The notes beneath the pieces were generated by a model. The model was not told the DNA's origin. It ran no database searches and was given only the letters and a program-made list of their open reading frames with translations. Position numbers and translations under genes: made by a program. DNA of 64,000 nucleotides from Pterobdella sp. o SKG-2022 (Eukaryota; Annelida; Clitellata; Hirudinida; Piscicolidae), in NCBI GenBank assembly GCA_964035795.1, contig OZ038326.1, positions 9,021,700 to 9,085,699 of the forward strand, given 5' to 3'. This document shows positions 34,390 through 47,128 of the stretch, one piece after another (position 1 is the stretch's first letter; the number at the start of each line of letters is the position of its first letter).

Positions 34390-35770
34390 TGGGTGACAAG
34401 TGATGCCATCGCAAGTTCTAACTTCGCAAGTTTTAACTTCCAATCTATCAAGAAAATCAAGGAAACTACAAGAACGAGTAAATTTTGCTTCTTTAAATGT
34501 CCGAGGAATTATGTCCGAAACTAAAAAATCCGAAATCGTTGGAAAATGCCGTGACAAAAACATTCCTTTTTAGTGTGCAAAAAACTAAACAGGTAGAAGA
34601 GTGCGTAATTGAGCAAGAAAAATGTTTGACGATCCTCCCAAAGAATAATTCAAAGCACCATGGCTTGGAACTTGTGATCAAAAAAGAAGTGAAATTCTCT
34701 TACCAAAAATGAGATTGAAAAGCTCAGCAATAATCAATTTTCAAAAAGAAACACAAGCCATTTTCTCTTACACTGGAAAATGGGAAAACAGGTTTGATAA
34801 AGAATTGATAAAAAAAAGAAATTGGAAATTTTTATGAAAAAACAAGCCATACACCTGAAGAATCTATCAATTGCTTTCAAGGAGATCCAAAACATCTGAA
34901 CAATCCCATAACACTGAAATTCAGCGAGCTAATGAAAAACTAAAAAACAGAAAAGCACCAGGGCATGATAATATCACAGCAGAGATGGTGAAAGCCTGTG
35001 AAAAAATCATTGCTCCAAAACTACAAGAACTTTTTAATAAAATATTCACAACTCACACAATACCAGCAGAAATTAATATAGGAACAATTATTCCAATTCC
35101 TAAACCAGATAGACAAAAAACAGTAGAAAATTTACGACCCATTACTTTTCTCCCATCTACAAGAAAAATATTTCCTATCCTTCATCTTGAAAGAATAAAA
35201 AGCAAAATAGAAAAAATTTTACCCCCATCTCAATCAACATACAAAGCAAACAGATTAACCGCTGATAACGTGTTCGTTATGAAGACACTAGAAAGCCAAT
35301 GGAACGACTTCAAGAGGAAAAACCACGTTCTTTTGTCGAAATGTTTGAATCATTCGACACGATCTCAAGAAAAAAGTGTCTTATGATCCTCGGAGAACAC
35401 TTAGATGATGACGAGATTCGGATGGTGCTTTACAACATGGCTTCCACTACATCGTGTGTGAAGATTGGTGACAGCTATGAAAAATAACTGAAAACCAAAA
35501 TTGGTGCACCTCAAGGAGATTGTCTATCATCAATACTTTTCATACTATACTTATCCAAAGCAACGGAAGAGATGAAAGTCAACATAAAAAACAAAAATTT
35601 CAATGAAATTTAGTATGCTGACGATCAAAACTTGTATTCTTTGCTCAAATTGGACTTCAGCGAAAGAGGATTTCAGAGGATAAAGGCGTTCGAAAGTAAA
35701 TGTTTAAGAAAAATTTTTCGGGTATTTTACCCAAACAGGATGACGAATAATGAGCTAATGTTGCTGATGT
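34390..35770 (+). mobile_element. RTE-like LINE (EN start plus RT), decayed
   Basis: Starts with a LINE endonuclease N-terminus (VNFASLNVRGIMSETKKSEI). Then RT: NRKAPGHDNITAEMVKACEK, TIIPIPKPDRQ and LRPITFLPSTRKIF. QGDCLSSILFILY and YADDQNLYS-like residues follow, then KAFESKCLRKIFRVFYPN. Confidence 0.8.
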
Positions 35771-35932
35771 ACATCTGCCCAAAATCTTACGTAGACACTG
35801 TTGGTGAAAAGGCTCTAGTTGTTTCAGGTGCCTGCTATATGTGGTCCAAGTTTCACTAGCATAAAGAAGGACAGTAAGAAAACACGTATTAGAAACTTTA
35901 ATCTTTGTATATACATTATTGTTAATACTCAT
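35770..35932 (-). mobile_element. Family C C-terminal fragment
   Basis: Minus strand reads LTVLLYASETWTTYSRHLKQ, then LEPFHQQCLRKILG. Overlaps the end of the plus-strand fragment. Confidence 0.65.
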
Positions 35933-35934
35933 AT

Positions 35935-36030
35935 TAGATTGATTATCTGATGATGATATAGAATATATCGAAAAGCTTCGTCAAAATAAAAAATTCAAAT
36001 ATTTTCGTGTTTTTATGATTCACTCATATT
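35935..36030 (+). ncRNA. Hammerhead-like RNA motif
   Basis: CTGATGA at 35947-35953 is followed by stem II (GATATA 35955-35960, loop GAA, TATATC 35964-35969). Then come GAAA and AGCTTCGTC. CUGAUGA and GAAA flanking a perfect stem is the hammerhead core; the GUC could be a cleavage triplet. The flanking stem I and the short stem III are weak, so activity is unproven. Confidence 0.45.
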
Positions 36031-37260
36031 AGATTATACTGCTGTAGGCGTCCCAGTAGCTGGGGTATACAGCAGTCGGCTAATACACTTCCTCGACTCA
36101 GCTCTATTGAGTGGATCTGCATTTTCTAAGCCAAAGGATTCCATATTCTTTTCAACACAACTCAACCAAGATTTTGCTGGTCTACCACCGCGACAATCTT
36201 CAGGCAAAGGAAGTTCGAGCACGTCTTTGATACACATGGACGACGTCTCACGTGACCATACCAACGAAGACGACGGTTCTATAGCAGCGTCCATGTGTCT
36301 GGGATTTTGAGTTTTGTGAAAAAAACTGATGATAGACTTCTGTCCTTAGGCTTAACGCCATACATCCAGAGAATCATGGACTTATCGTTACGCTGTAGCC
36401 TTTGCAAAAAAGCAACTGTTGGGGCCCAGTTTTCACTGCCATGTAACAAGGCAGAACGCACACAAGATGCGTATAATTTGCCACGAGACCCCTAGGTGAT
36501 GTGTTAAAAGGTCAATATAGGCAACAGTTTACTAAATTCACCCCAAGCAACTGAACATCTAGTGATAATTGCCAACTCACAATTTACACCTGCACACAAC
36601 ATATCACCAAGGTAACAAAACTTGGGTTCTACATCCATTGTGGCATTACCAACAGTAATCTCTTTGACAGGCCAATAATCCAAAGATGGCGCTAAATTGA
36701 AACAGAGAGGACATACATAAGCCTGATCCTTTAGTCTTCCAGTCAAACCGCTACATCTCTTGTGGACCCAATAAAAGCATGTCAAGCAAAAAATTGAGTT
36801 GACGCCGATACCTTTGCGGCATACACTGTAAGGAAAAGCTTCAGAATCCCTTAGGTTTTACGAAACGAGCATCATGAATTTTGTTTTTTTGGAGTTCACC
36901 CGTAATCCTTGACTTTCTATTCCCAGTTCCCATTTTCCAAATTTGGATATACAATCGTCTAGCGATTCTGAGATCAAAACCAGGTCATCAGCATACAAAA
37001 GTTTCCAAGAAACACCGGTTCTTAACTTTCTAAACGAAGCTTCAAAAACAAGAATAAAAAGTGAAGGACTCAATAAAGATCCCTGATGTACACCGACATT
37101 TACACCAAACTCATCGCTGAGCTGGTTATTTATGCGTACTCGACTTTGATCCAGTATACATACTTTGAACTACACGGACAGCCACTTTTCAACCCCGAGC
37201 TTTCTCATTGCCCCCCAAATCACTTAGCGCGTAACTAGATCAAAGGCCTTCTCTGAATCA
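36030..37260 (-). mobile_element. Family I RTE-like LINE, 3' half
   Basis: Minus strand in order: RT end (WKLLYADDLVLISESLDDCI), a Cys-rich segment (TCFYWVHKRCSGLTGRLKDQ, AYVCPLCF), then ALLHGSENWAPTVAF. The C-terminus reads CRGGRPAKSWLSC and ends SRLLYTPATGTPT. Frame breaks between pieces. Confidence 0.85.
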
Positions 37261-37384
37261 ACGAAAACATAAGAGTAGTTTTTTGACGGTTAGATATTTT
37301 TCCTGCAACTGACGAACAATAAAAACTGCGTCAGTGGCGCCAAGGAGTGTCGGAAGAGTCTTTGGAAGTTGGCACTCAGCAACA

Positions 37385-37960
37385 ACAACAACATCAAGAG
37401 CAGAACCTCATAGTCAATTTTCTCATTATCTTCAAGTCTGTGTGATTCTTTCAAAACAGGACTTATAAGATCATACTTCCTGGTACCTTTAATGAGCCTG
37501 GTTGTTGTGGTGATTAAGGATTGGAGCCTTTTGTTCTAATATTTGTTGCTCTGCAAAAATAACATTCTCATAGTCTATCTGGCTCATTACCAGTGCTGAT
37601 GTTAGTGTCTTCAAAGTCTCAACAAATTTTCGATCAATTTTATTTGCCTTAAGGTTGTAGAACCGCATGGTATAATTTTGTTGATTTGAGTCTTCATAGA
37701 GAGGTTTCTATCTAACCACACATATAATATTATATGTAACTATATGATTGAAGGCAGTAGTACTCTCACATAATGAAGACTCAGCAACTTTAGCCATGAA
37801 ATATGTGTCAAAAAAGCTTCAACGTCTAGTTTCCAGCAGTTTATGGACAAGAGAAGGTTTAAGCAAAAAAAAAGTTCAAGGTGAGAGTTGTTAGTTCCAT
37901 TGTAAATAATAACCAAACTGATTCCTGTAGCAACGAGATCAAGCCCTGTGTTTGCAAATG
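37385..37960 (-). mobile_element. Family E CR1-like fragment
   Basis: About 130 bp are closely similar to 15423-15553 (AGCAGAGCCTCATAGTCAAT versus AGCAGAACCTCATAGTCAAT), with degenerate similarity further on. Confidence 0.7.
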
Positions 37961-37999
37961 GAGGATGTTATTTTTATAATTTTGAATTTGCTTGTGGAA

Positions 38000-39310
38000 T
38001 ATCTTGGTAGGCTTGATTTTATTTGAGTTTTTGTGACTTTGGAGATTTTGGGTATGTTCATGGTGTAGTTTTTATTGTTATTGAATCCAACTGAGGCTTA
38101 GTTAAAATTATAAACGCTGTTTTCTCTATCTATTAAACTCAGTCATATACTGATATGAATCTGTAGTTTTTTATCAAAGTTGTGGAGAGTAAGCGTGGTG
38201 TAGACTTTTTAGTTAAATTTTTAAATTTTAAGTTGAGTTTGCTGTGGGATTTTTGTTTGTGTTGAGTTTTGGTGTTTTGATTGGAGACTGTTTTAAGTGC
38301 TGCATTTTTAAATTGAGTTGGTTGAGATGATGAGTGAGCACATGGTGGTTTGATATTTTTGGGGATTAAATGGAAAGCACATTTTAAAGAATGTGGGTGA
38401 TATAAATTTTCTGAGTGAGCTTTCTGATATTATGATTATATAAGTGAAAAATTAATTTTTAAAAAAGGTATTCTGCTGGTAGCTTGAAATAAGTGGCTGA
38501 AAACTGAACAATGCCACAATGTCCATGTTATAGCTTCAGAGCTCCCTGAATACCTGAGTCTTCAAGGGAGATTATATAGTAGCATCAAACACAGATATTC
38601 CTAAAGTGCCTCATTTAAAAACTATTATCATTTTGTATTGGGATATTTGTACAAGTTTTTATATATTTTCATATAAGCAGCTTATACTGTATTTACAGTT
38701 ATTTTTGTCTGATCTTATTTGCTTTATATAAATCAAACATACATATTGAAAAAGAAATACAAGACAGGTTACTAAGACCATTCCTTAAACATTAGCTGGA
38801 AACTAACAAGTTATTGAAAATTTTAAAGTGATTTTTTTCTACAAATTTTTTTAGCATGTTTTGAATAAGGCAAGCTTAAATCAGCAGGAATAGTGAAAAT
38901 TGTTAGAACTTGGGCAATAAATTTTTTGAAAAAAAAGATTTATATTTTTTTATTTTCCAAATCAATAAAAAATTATTATTTGTTTAATATACTGACCCCC
39001 GTGCAAAAGAAAATATTCTCCACTAAGTCCTATACTCCACTCAATTACTTTCATTGAAATTTTATAGCCATATTTATGAGTAATTCTCATTCCAAAAAAA
39101 GTAATACATTAAAAAAATATGAATTTAATTTAAAATATTTTAGCCTTTTCCATAAAATTTGACCCAAAAGTATAAATATTCAAACCCTTTTATTCACTCT
39201 AAACATTTTCTCAAAATCTCACTCAATTTTTTCTTAAAAATTTTAAAAAATTCTTTTTTAATAATTTTTCCATGCAATAATGTTTATATATTTAAAAAAT
39301 TAATGACGTA
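38000..39310. other. Intronic stretch, no clear feature
   Basis: 38.0-38.4 kb is GT-rich and faintly like the family G 3' region on the minus strand. The rest is AT-rich with nothing recognised. Confidence 0.35.
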
Positions 39311-39319
39311 ATACAATAC

Positions 39320-39454
39320 CTGAATTTGAGTTGATACTATGCACAAACGGATCATTTTCTGAAATTTCTTCTTCAGGCTCAAAATCAAAGTATTCATCAA
39401 TACAATATAATGATGAAAGAAGCAATACCCCCCAAAGAGCAAAATTTCGCCGAT
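39320..39454 (-). CDS. Exon: signal-peptide region and acidic N-terminal linker of the GG-domain gene
   Basis: The exon starts 2 nt into a codon and ends with 1 nt of the next, at the donor G|GTATTG. It reads RRNFALWGVLLLSSLYC, a typical signal-peptide core (basic n-region, hydrophobic stretch, small residue/Cys near the cleavage point). An acidic stretch follows (IDEYFDFEPEEE, then ending SINSNS). There is no in-frame Met before an upstream stop, so the start codon must lie in an earlier exon that I could not find. The 1-nt overhang fits the 2-nt start of the 33.0 kb exon, making an Asp codon. That link is inference from phase and strand. Confidence 0.6.
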
Positions 39455-39459
39455 CTTGA

Positions 39460-40980
39460 TAGTGATGAAGTTAAATTAAAATTTATTTGTAAAATGAAAG
39501 TATGAAAAAGCAAATAATCAACTCATGTTATTCTAAACAGTTTTTCATACAGAAACAATAATATTACTTCCAAAATTTGCTTTTATTAATTTATTTAAAC
39601 TTCTTGAAGACGTGGGCAACATCTTTAAAGTTTTAAAAGTGACTCTTTTCACCTACTAAAGGTATTTTTACGATTAGTAGAAGCGCATAATTATTAACGG
39701 TTTTTCTCAAATTTTTTTATCTTGCATGGTTACAGAAAGTTTCAGCAGTTTTTTAATATTATTAAAGTGTTTTTTCGATTATTACGTAAATATGTTTTAA
39801 TAGTGAATTCAAACTTAACTACTTGTGAAAATGTTTTGAGATAATTATGTTGAAACAACTTCTTGAGTCTAAAACAACAACAAAAAAACTTTTAAAAAAT
39901 TTTTGTAAGACTAGCTTACATTATCAAGTGATAATAAAAGTTAAAAAAATGAATCGTATTTATAACTTGCTACCATTATATAGATATATTAATTTATTAT
40001 GTAAAATAATGAATGTAGGTAATAATTGATAGATTTTCTATTGCTAACTATGAGGTGAGATTATGACATGAAAGGAGACCAAACCCGTTTGCTGACACGA
40101 GCGCCCATCGACTTGGCTAATTAGCTAAGTATATGTGCAAATTAGCTAATTAGTGAAAAAAAAAATTTTTTATTCAATCAATAAAGTATCCAATAAAAGT
40201 GTGACAAGAAATAAAAAAGATATAAAGTAATATTAAGTTGATGAAAATTTCACATATTCAGTAATTCGATAATGTATAGAATATGATTCTGTAAAGTATT
40301 AGAAAAAGCAAGCAAAAAACATCAAGTTTGAAAATTTGAAATTTCACTTGCAAAGTAAATGATTAATTTAAATAGTTGTGAAATATTATTAAAAAAATTA
40401 TCAATACAACTATTTTTTTTGAATATACTATAAATTAAGAAAAATAAACTACTAAATAAAGTTATGCGCTACAGCTTTCTTTGGATAATTAAAATTTCAT
40501 ACTAATTATAATTTATGAAAAAAAGGATTTAGAAAGGAAGGAGGGCAGAGGCCAAAAGAATCCTGGCAGCAATGCCACGGACAATAGCCTAAGAGATCTT
40601 CTGACGAAACCTTCTTTATCCTTTTAATTTCTTCTTTTAAAGGCTTTGTCAATAGACTTTTCTGCTCCTTCCCTCAACCTTCATGAATAATTAACATTAG
40701 TTAATATTATTCAACTAGAAGTTCGTAATCTTTTTCAAAATGAGACTGAATTTCAAATTGTTGTACAAACCTGTTTAAATCTTTTTTGCGGTGTAATAAG
40801 CACTGCCCGGATATATAATAAGGCACATAAACAAATATAACAATTATTTTTGCCTTTGTTTCATCTTCTCACTATGGTTTATCAACTTTTTTATTCATTT
40901 TTTTCTATTGATTTCATTTCATCCCCTAAATATTTTTTTTCTTTTAATTTTTTTGCTTAAAACCAAAAAATTTTCATAAT
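39460..40980. other. AT-rich stretch upstream of the GG-gene signal-peptide exon
   Basis: The missing first exon or promoter of the minus-strand gene may lie here or further up; I could not identify it. A GC-richer patch at 40530-40680 is unassigned. 39903-39931 resembles the inner part of the 24.1 kb hairpin. Confidence 0.35.
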
Positions 40981-40984
40981 CTCG

Positions 40985-43900
40985 AGACTAAAAATAAAAT
41001 TGCAAAAAAAATATACATATAAATAAGAAAAGAAAAAAAACTACAATAATAAGAATAATTATAGATAAAAATAACAAATATAGGACTATCTTCTGGATTT
41101 CTTGAAGAGAAGGATTGCCGGGTATTTTATCGAGAAATTCTTTGTTTCCTTTCTTTACCAGGCCCAGTGCACCTATTACAACTGGGATAGATCTAGCTCT
41201 GAGGTGCCACGTTTTGCCAATTTCAATCTCCAAGTCTTTATACAAATGTTTTGGGTGACACATTTTTATCTGATGGCACGCTCATATTAATTAGATAACA
41301 GACATTGCCAAGCAAATCCTTTACGACAATGTCTGGTCGGTTGGTTTGTATTGTTCGGTCAGTCTGGATTGGGAAGTCCCAAAAAATGGTGAAATTTGGA
41401 CCATCAGTAACTGGCTCCGGATGATGTTTATACCAGTTTTTTCTTGTACTCACTTTGAAGTGGTTACAGATCCTCCAGTAAAGATATTGACCTACCCTAT
41501 CGTGTCTTCTTTTGTATTCTCCAGGTGTGAGAACAGAGCATCCGGAAATAAGGTGGTCAATAGTTTCTACTTTCTCACCACAGAACCTACATTTAGGGTC
41601 TGTTCCGTTTTGGATTATATTTGCCTGAAAGTTCTTGGTGACAAGGCTTTGGTCTTGAGCCGCAAATATATATCCTTTAGTCTCCGCCTTCAATCCAGAG
41701 CTGGTGAGCCACTGGTGAGTTGCTTTAGTATCAACATCATCATTTTTACATCTTGTTGCAAACTTTCCATGCAGAGGTTTTTCTTGCCAGCTTATTTCGA
41801 GCCTGTTCATAATTTCATGTTTTGCAATCATTTTAATCTTTTTGAGAACTCTATCGGTTTTAGTGCATTATTGTCTACAGGATTAAGGCAAAGTTCTCGA
41901 GAGAAATTATTGGCTTCTTTAACTATTGAGTGAAGTTTTCTTGAATTTTCATGGAGATGAACTAGCTTAAGCATCCAGTCTTCAGTATTGCTTAAGTAAT
42001 GAAAAAGTCCTATTGTTGATGATCTATAAAAAGTTTCACAGTGAATTAACCCTCTTCCTCCATTGTTACGTTGCAAATATAAACGGTCTATATTTGATTT
42101 TAGATGATGCATTCTGTGACAAGTTAATTGTTTCTTAATTTTAGTCTCTATTCCTTTTATTTCGCTTAAATTGCAGTTAATTATGTTAAAACTATAAGAT
42201 ATTACGGGTACTGCTATTGTATTTATTGCGTTTATTCGGTTTTTTTAATTCAATTCTTACTCTTCTGATACATATTTTTCTTAGTTTCTCTTTCATCATT
42301 GCGTGTTTTATTTCACTTCCTTCGTTTACTCCAAGATATTTATAAACTTATTCTTGCTCTAGCTCTCTAATAATAGTTCCATCATTGAGTTTTATTCCAG
42401 AAGTATAAGATAGTTTTCCTTTTTTGAACGAAGCTTTAGCACATTTATTGAGACCAAACTCCATACCGATATCGTCACTGAACTTCTTGACGGTTTTTAG
42501 CATTTCTTCTAGCTCTCCATCATTTGAAGCAAAAATTTTTAGGTCATCCATATAGAACAGATGGTTTATATTTTTTTCTCTTATCTTATAACCATACCTG
42601 GTTTCGTTCAAGAGTTTTGATAAAGGTATGAGTGCCATACAAAAAAGAAGTGGAGATAAAGAATCGCCCTGAAAGATACCGCATTATATTTTTAAACCTA
42701 AGAAAGAAAAGATGCCATTAGAGTGAGGAAGAAAAAGATTTTTATTCCATAATTTTATTGTAGTTTTGATGAAGTTGATGTAAATGGGTGATAATTTGAA
42801 TATTTCAAGACAATTTATTATCCATGTATGAGACATGCTGTCAAACGCTTTTTTATAATCAATCCATGCTGTGCTTGAGTTACGATGCTTTGCTTTTATA
42901 TTCTCTAAAACCATTTTATTTATGAGAAGTTGGTCTTTACAACCATAAGACCCTTTTCTGCATCCTTTTTTGTTCTATTGGGTAAAGGTTGTTCTTCCAT
43001 GTGTTTGTAGGTTTTTTCTGATAATATCGAAGTTAAAAGCTTGTATGTTGTCGAAAGACACGTAATTGGACGATAGATTTTAGATGGTCAGTATCATTTG
43101 GTTTGGCAAGTAAGTATGTAGTACCTTGGCAAAGCCAATCTGGCGTTAAGTACGGTCTGTTCAAAATTTCGTTAAAATTCGAAGCCAGTCTGAAATTTAT
43201 CGAGTGAAAGCTATTTAACCAGAAATTAGGAACTTGGTCTATTCCGGGAGATTTCCACTTATAGGATTTATTTAATGTCTTCGTGATCTCATCTAAGCTT
43301 ATTTCACTCCAGCTTTGTTAAGAGATATTACTGTTAGTATCTTTGAAGTCATTAATCCATCTTGCATTTTCTTTATGGTTTTTTTCATTGCTTCAAGTAT
43401 TTCTCCAAAATTCTTTGACTTGGTTTTCTGGTGGTATTTTATCTACACGTACAATATTTTTTTCCAATTTCGCGATAGAACTTTTTTGCATCAATTTCAA
43501 ATATTTTGTTCTGTCTATAAAAATTATTCCTTTTAATGAAACGACGCAGTTTTTGAGCTTTACATTGTAATTTTTGTTTTAACTCTTCTTTGATAGTAGA
43601 GATTTGATGTTCTTCCTTTAGGTGGTACTTTTTGATAATTCTTTTTGGTTTGAAAAGTTTCCCATTCTGTAGTTCATCAAATATAGATATTTCTTTTCTT
43701 AAATTTCCAATTTCATTTTCGATTTTCATTTCTAGGTTTTGATGGTTTTTTTGTTGTGATATTTTTTCTTATTCTAGATTTAATTCCACACTTATGTTGA
43801 AGTATTTTAGAGGTACAGTATAAAAGTTGATTCAATTCGGTTAAATCAGGGTTTAAAACTTCGCATATTTGTTTCAGGGTTTCATTTTCTATGATAAATA

Positions 43901-44770
43901 GCTTCCTAAATTTATTGGTTTGGTTGATTTTCATTAGAGGTTCTCTATCGGCTATATGAATATTTTTAACAATGGATAATTCCTCTATTATTTCTTCTTT
44001 CAATAAAAAGATTTCATTATAACTACTTTCAGTTTCTTCATCATCTTTTATATTACCACTTAGATTAACGTTAGTTATTACATTTTCTTCGCCTCCACCT
44101 ATCTTACCGCCAGAGTTAGTTTTGCTCATTATCTTTTCTTCATCATTACATACCTTATCACAAACCCTAACATTGAGTGTTACCTCTACGTTTTCGTCAT
44201 TAACCTTATTGCTGTCCACCTTAACATTACTTGGTACCATTTCTCCATTAAAACCCATATTGCAACAAACGTTAGTTTTTCTTTTTTCCTCTTTTTCACT
44301 ATCACAAACTTCATCAAAACCCTTTATATTGCATGTCACCTTTAATTTTTCACTACCACTTCTAATATTGCCAACTTCAACATTATTCATAAGATTTTCC
44401 CCCCCTTAAAGTTTATATTGCCCAGGTTAGTTTATTCTTTCATCTCATCTTCAACATCACATATTTTTTCTCAATCTTTCACCTTCATGTCAGATTTTGT
44501 GTCAGTTAAATCAGCGTTTGCTACTGCTTTTTGTTTAACCTCCTTATTTTTATTTTCTGTATGTATATCATTCATAACCTGCCCTTTTATTTGTATCAAT
44601 TCAATATCTGTTAGCTTTTTATTTCGAATAATATATCTTCTTTGATTTGCCAATTTGTTAGCATTTAGTTTATCAAACTTATGGCTTATTGTATTTCGTA
44701 AACACCATTTTGTATACGAATCATTAGTACTATATCTTCCAGGCTTTTCTAAAGCATAATAATAACAAAA
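40985..44770 (-). mobile_element. Family H large LINE, nearly full length, decayed
   Basis: Minus strand in order: N-terminal part (PGRYSTNDSYTKWCLRN at 44.7 kb), an acidic Asn/Lys-rich region (44390-43713), KRNNFYRQNKIFEIDAKKFY, then RT pieces. These are STAWIDYKKAFDSMSHTWI, SALIPLSKLLNETRYGYKIR-type and NHLFYMDDLKIFASNDGELE (Y-M-D-D). C-terminal parts follow: FAAQDQSLVTKNFQ with a C-x2-C...H-x-x-x-x-C finger, then RSIPVVIGALGLVKKGNKEF. Frameshifts split it. Confidence 0.88.
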
Positions 44771-44779
44771 ACAACGACA

Positions 44780-44995
<216 letters not shown>

Positions 44996-44999
44996 TATT

Positions 45000-46510
45000 A
45001 TACTATTTAATGAATATTAAATACTGAAGAAATATTTCATGACACTTGCAAATTTTGAAAAAATTATAATATTTTTGTTGATAATAATTAGCAAACAGAA
45101 AAATATTCACAATGAAACTAAAATTATTCAATTTTTTCATAGAAAAGTATGAAAAATAGTTTTCTATGTAAATTTATGTTTAAAAGTAAATTCTCATATT
45201 ATAGTAAAGTCGATAATTAAGACATGTTTTTCTTAAAAAAGGTGATCATATTATGTAAGTGTGAATTTTTACATAATAAATATTTTCAATTATGCGATTT
45301 TGTTGTGAAAAAATTATCTATTTACTGAAATATGACATTTGAAGAATTTTCTAATAAGAATATTGAAGAATATTCTAAATGATAATGAGCAATGTATTCA
45401 AAAATTAAAACAATCTAGTTGAGAATTTTTTTTAAACAAAAGTAAATTTTTGAATAATTATACATATATCTATCTTATAGTAATTATATAATTATTATTT
45501 ATCTGGGGATGATAACTATTATATATAGAAATTTTTGGTGTTTTAAAAATATAACCTCCAAGTTTTTTTCTATTTTATTTAAATATAGCTCATAATTTGA
45601 TTTTAGTCAGAATATTTTCTTCAAGTGAACATTAATTTTTCATCATGCATTTAAGAACCTTCACCACATCCACTTATAGATATCTTTTGAAGCCAGCTAC
45701 TTTACCTTTTTCCAGGATATCTAGTTTTTTTCTTACTACTTCATTTCAAAATACCAGATATGTTTCACACAATCATTCTCATTTCTTCAACATGATTCAA
45801 CCCTTTTCTAACTTGTTTTTTTATAATTTCAACATCTTTTGTGGTCAACCCATTAGTCTTAAAACATCATTTATATATTTTAAAGCATTTATTTTTTGAC
45901 ATTACTTGCCATGTTTTAAAGCATTTTTTTAAATATTTTTTTTGGATCTTATTTTCTTCTGCAAAATTACAAGAAAATTTCAATGCATTCTTGTATAGAG
46001 TTATATTCCACTTTTAAGATAGTTCATTTTCTTTACCCCATTTAGACTGTTATCCATATAACATCCACCATCTCTTACTCAGTTTCAATTTTCTAATGTT
46101 TGCTCACATTTTTCAATAACAGTATTATCATAAAACTATTAAATTTGTTCTATTTATTTCATGAAAAATTTTTATCAATTTAGAAAACTGCTGATTTATT
46201 TTTATCAGCCTTACACTGTATTTAGTTACAGTTTTTTCATTGCTCAAAAAGTCTTACTTTCATAGCAACCCATCACCAATTTTAAATTATACTCTTTTGC
46301 TGTTTTTTTTCTATCTTTTTTCTAAAGTGTTTCAAATTGAGAAGTTGATTTGAAGTTTTTGTATCTTGCACTATTGAAACTATATCATTTGTATCAGGCT
46401 TTTTTTTTACCTACCTACCTCTGCCAGGCACCAGCTTTTCTAATGAATGTATTTTCTTCAAATATCAGACTTTAAAAACAGCAAAATTATTCATTTTTGA
46501 TCTTACATTA
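45000..46510. other. AT-rich stretch
   Basis: No recognised gene. The open stretch 45645-45899 is not similar to anything I know. Confidence 0.35.
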
Positions 46511-46512
46511 CT

Positions 46513-46600
46513 TAGTCAGATTATACTGTTGTACATTCCAGGGACTGCCGTTGACAGCAATCGGCCTGAACCCTTTTTACTATTATAGCGTAATTTACAA
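46513..46600 (-). repeat. Family I-type 3'-end repeat
   Basis: CTGTTGTACATTCCAGGGACTG and GTTGACAGCAATCGGCCTGA correspond to the 3.1 and 36 kb copies. Confidence 0.5.
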
Positions 46601-47128
46601 AATGGTGTTTTCTATCATCACTCGTATTGCATCAACGCTTTCATGAGGGATTTCATATGCAACAAGGATTAAAAGCGTTTTGGACCGACCTAACGAGTCA
46701 AATGTTTTTTTGAAATTAATGAAAGTTATCACAGCTTTTTTCTTGTGGCTTATTGGCTGAGACTTATACTCCAGTAGTTGGTACGGCGAGTTGAGTTTCC
46801 TTTTTTGGGCACAGGAATGATACCACATCTACCTCATTTATTTGGATGCACACCGTTAACGACTTTTAGTGTAAGACCATCAAGACCAGGGGCTTTATTA
46901 GGTTTCAATGCTTTAAGGGAATCTGTGATCTTTTTCTCCCTAAATTCGACAGTACTAATTTCTAGGTTGACGTCAAACAACTTGACGCAGTCAAACTAAT
47001 ATTGATCATCGTTTTTTTCGACAGAAAATAGATTTTTGAAGTGGTCTTTCTAGATTTTGAAACGATTTTCTCCTTGGATAAAGGTGACAGAAATTTTATT
47101 TCTTGACAATTTCTTTATTAGATTTTGA
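46600..47128 (-). mobile_element. Family A RTE-like element, downstream part (split by insertion)
   Basis: Minus strand reads LIKKLSRNKISVTFIQGEN, then a second frame with LKALKPNKAPGLDGLTLKVV and PVPKKGNSTRRTNYW. It continues the reading frame region that breaks off at 50.47 kb. The family B element occupies the gap. Confidence 0.85.

Noticed and set aside
36279..36461. Plus-strand ORFs at 36.1-36.5 kb
   Set aside because: Antisense shadows of the family I C-terminal region, which has clear RTE motifs on the minus strand.
45645..45899. 84-codon plus-strand ORF
   Set aside because: AT-rich, no recognisable motif, no splice support.
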